Source: Halorientalis sp. (GTDB lineage: Archaea > Halobacteriota > Halobacteria > Halobacteriales > Haloarculaceae). Taken from it: a stretch of DNA of 64,000 nt. Below, one piece after another: positions 63,596-64,000 of the stretch; the first letter of the stretch is position 1; every line of letters begins with the position of its first letter. Location: assembly GCF_028275115.1 (NCBI RefSeq), contig NZ_JAQCNH010000055.1, forward strand, positions 1 to 64,000, given 5' to 3'. Below the pieces are notes generated by a model. That model saw only the letters and a list, made by a program, of their open reading frames with translations, ran no database searches and had not been told where the DNA came from. A program made the translations under genes and the position numbers.

Positions 63596-64000
63596 GTGAC
63601 AGACGAGACGAGTGCCCCTGGCTTCGGGGTCGTAGCGATACGGTTCGCCCTCGCCGTCACGGCCGGTGGGAGCCTCGGCGTCGTCGGATACGTCGTGTTC
63701 CCGGACCCGTTCCCGGGGCTGCTCGCAGGAGTCGTGACCGCCGCCGGTATCTTCCTTCTGGTTCCGCTACTGCTCGCTCCGGACGCGATCCCGCGCGACG
63801 CGGGTGAGCGGCGGACGGTTGGGGTCGACCCCATCCCAGCCGGCGTCGCTCTCGCGGGGAGCGCCCCCCTGGTTTTCATTGGGATGTTCGTCTCGGGTTC
63901 GACCGCGCTGGCCGCGACGCTCGCGCTGTTAGGTGCGGTCGCGAGCTACCGACTTGTTTCGGCGGCCGTGCCCGAGCAACTGCCAGCCGCCGGCGAGTAA
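63596..64000 (+). CDS. Small membrane protein, unknown
   Basis: 134 residues with four transmembrane helices and a disordered, acidic linker between the second and third. The stop codon is the last three bases of the window. It starts at GTG 63596; a GGTTAAG TATA element about 28 bases upstream supports a leaderless GTG start. No family recognised. Confidence 0.78.
   Translation: MTDETSAPGFGVVAIRFALAVTAGGSLGVVGYVVFPDPFPGLLAGVVTAAGIFLLVPLLLAPDAIPRDAGERRTVGVDPIPAGVALAGSAPLVFIGMFVSGSTALAATLALLGAVASYRLVSAAVPEQLPAAGE

Overview
The window comes from an extremely halophilic archaeon (class Halobacteria). The DNA is GC-rich with strong G/C at third codon positions, and the predicted proteins are very acidic. 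Most genes lack a Shine-Dalgarno sequence and carry an AT-rich TATA element about 25-33 nt before the start codon, as expected for leaderless transcripts. Lineage markers agree with this: a SAMP1-like ubiquitin-like modifier, GatD, class I HMG-CoA reductase, a split GMP synthase, many haloarchaea-specific small zinc-ribbon proteins and a PGF-CTERM-like surface anchor. The genus cannot be fixed from the sequence. The window looks like ordinary chromosome. I see no rRNA, tRNA, CRISPR array, replication origin or intact insertion sequence.

Layout. 1-5.1 kb: two minus-strand surface proteins built from CARDB/Ig-like modules flank a short-chain dehydrogenase. 5.4-12 kb: a 7TM-PAS histidine kinase, a zinc-type MDR dehydrogenase with a small membrane partner, a small zinc-finger gene, a MoaB with a His/Asp-rich tail, a cupin and a metallo-beta-lactamase-fold protein. 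11-15.4 kb: nucleotide synthesis (pyrG, guaAb). 15.4-25.8 kb: PspA, thrS, a MinD-like ATPase, a GCS2-family ligase, a DUF1611 protein, a SecD-ectodomain-like surface protein and a Vms1-like release factor. 26-31.3 kb: ArsR-type regulator, gatD, a GNAT and the SAMP1-like gene. 31.3-32.2 kb is a gene-poor scar with hairpins and decayed sequence. 32-39.7 kb: an RCK potassium channel, an HPP-USP protein, uridine phosphorylase, a possible structured RNA, deoC and a tRNA methylthiotransferase. 39.7-40.5 kb holds a broken spo0M gene. 41-50.7 kb: CDF transporter, HIT protein, methionine aminopeptidase, phosphatase, isocitrate dehydrogenase, a lipoprotein and hmgA. 50.8-57.3 kb: a pentapeptide-repeat potassium channel, a HAD hydrolase and a spermidine synthase-like/DUF2617/lipoprotein cluster. 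57.5-63.4 kb: an amidohydrolase, then the complete quinolinate route nadA-nadB-nadC behind a large palindrome and facing an HTH-GNAT protein.

Genes that work together. nadA, nadB and nadC convert aspartate to nicotinate mononucleotide. pyrG and guaAb both perform nucleotide amination and overlap by one base. Nucleoside salvage appears as udp and deoC. The points that most deserve a second look are the SecD-like ectodomain with a sorting anchor, the palindrome before nadA, the doubly broken spo0M gene, the structured-RNA candidate near 36.7 kb, and the exact four-module duplication inside the CARDB protein.
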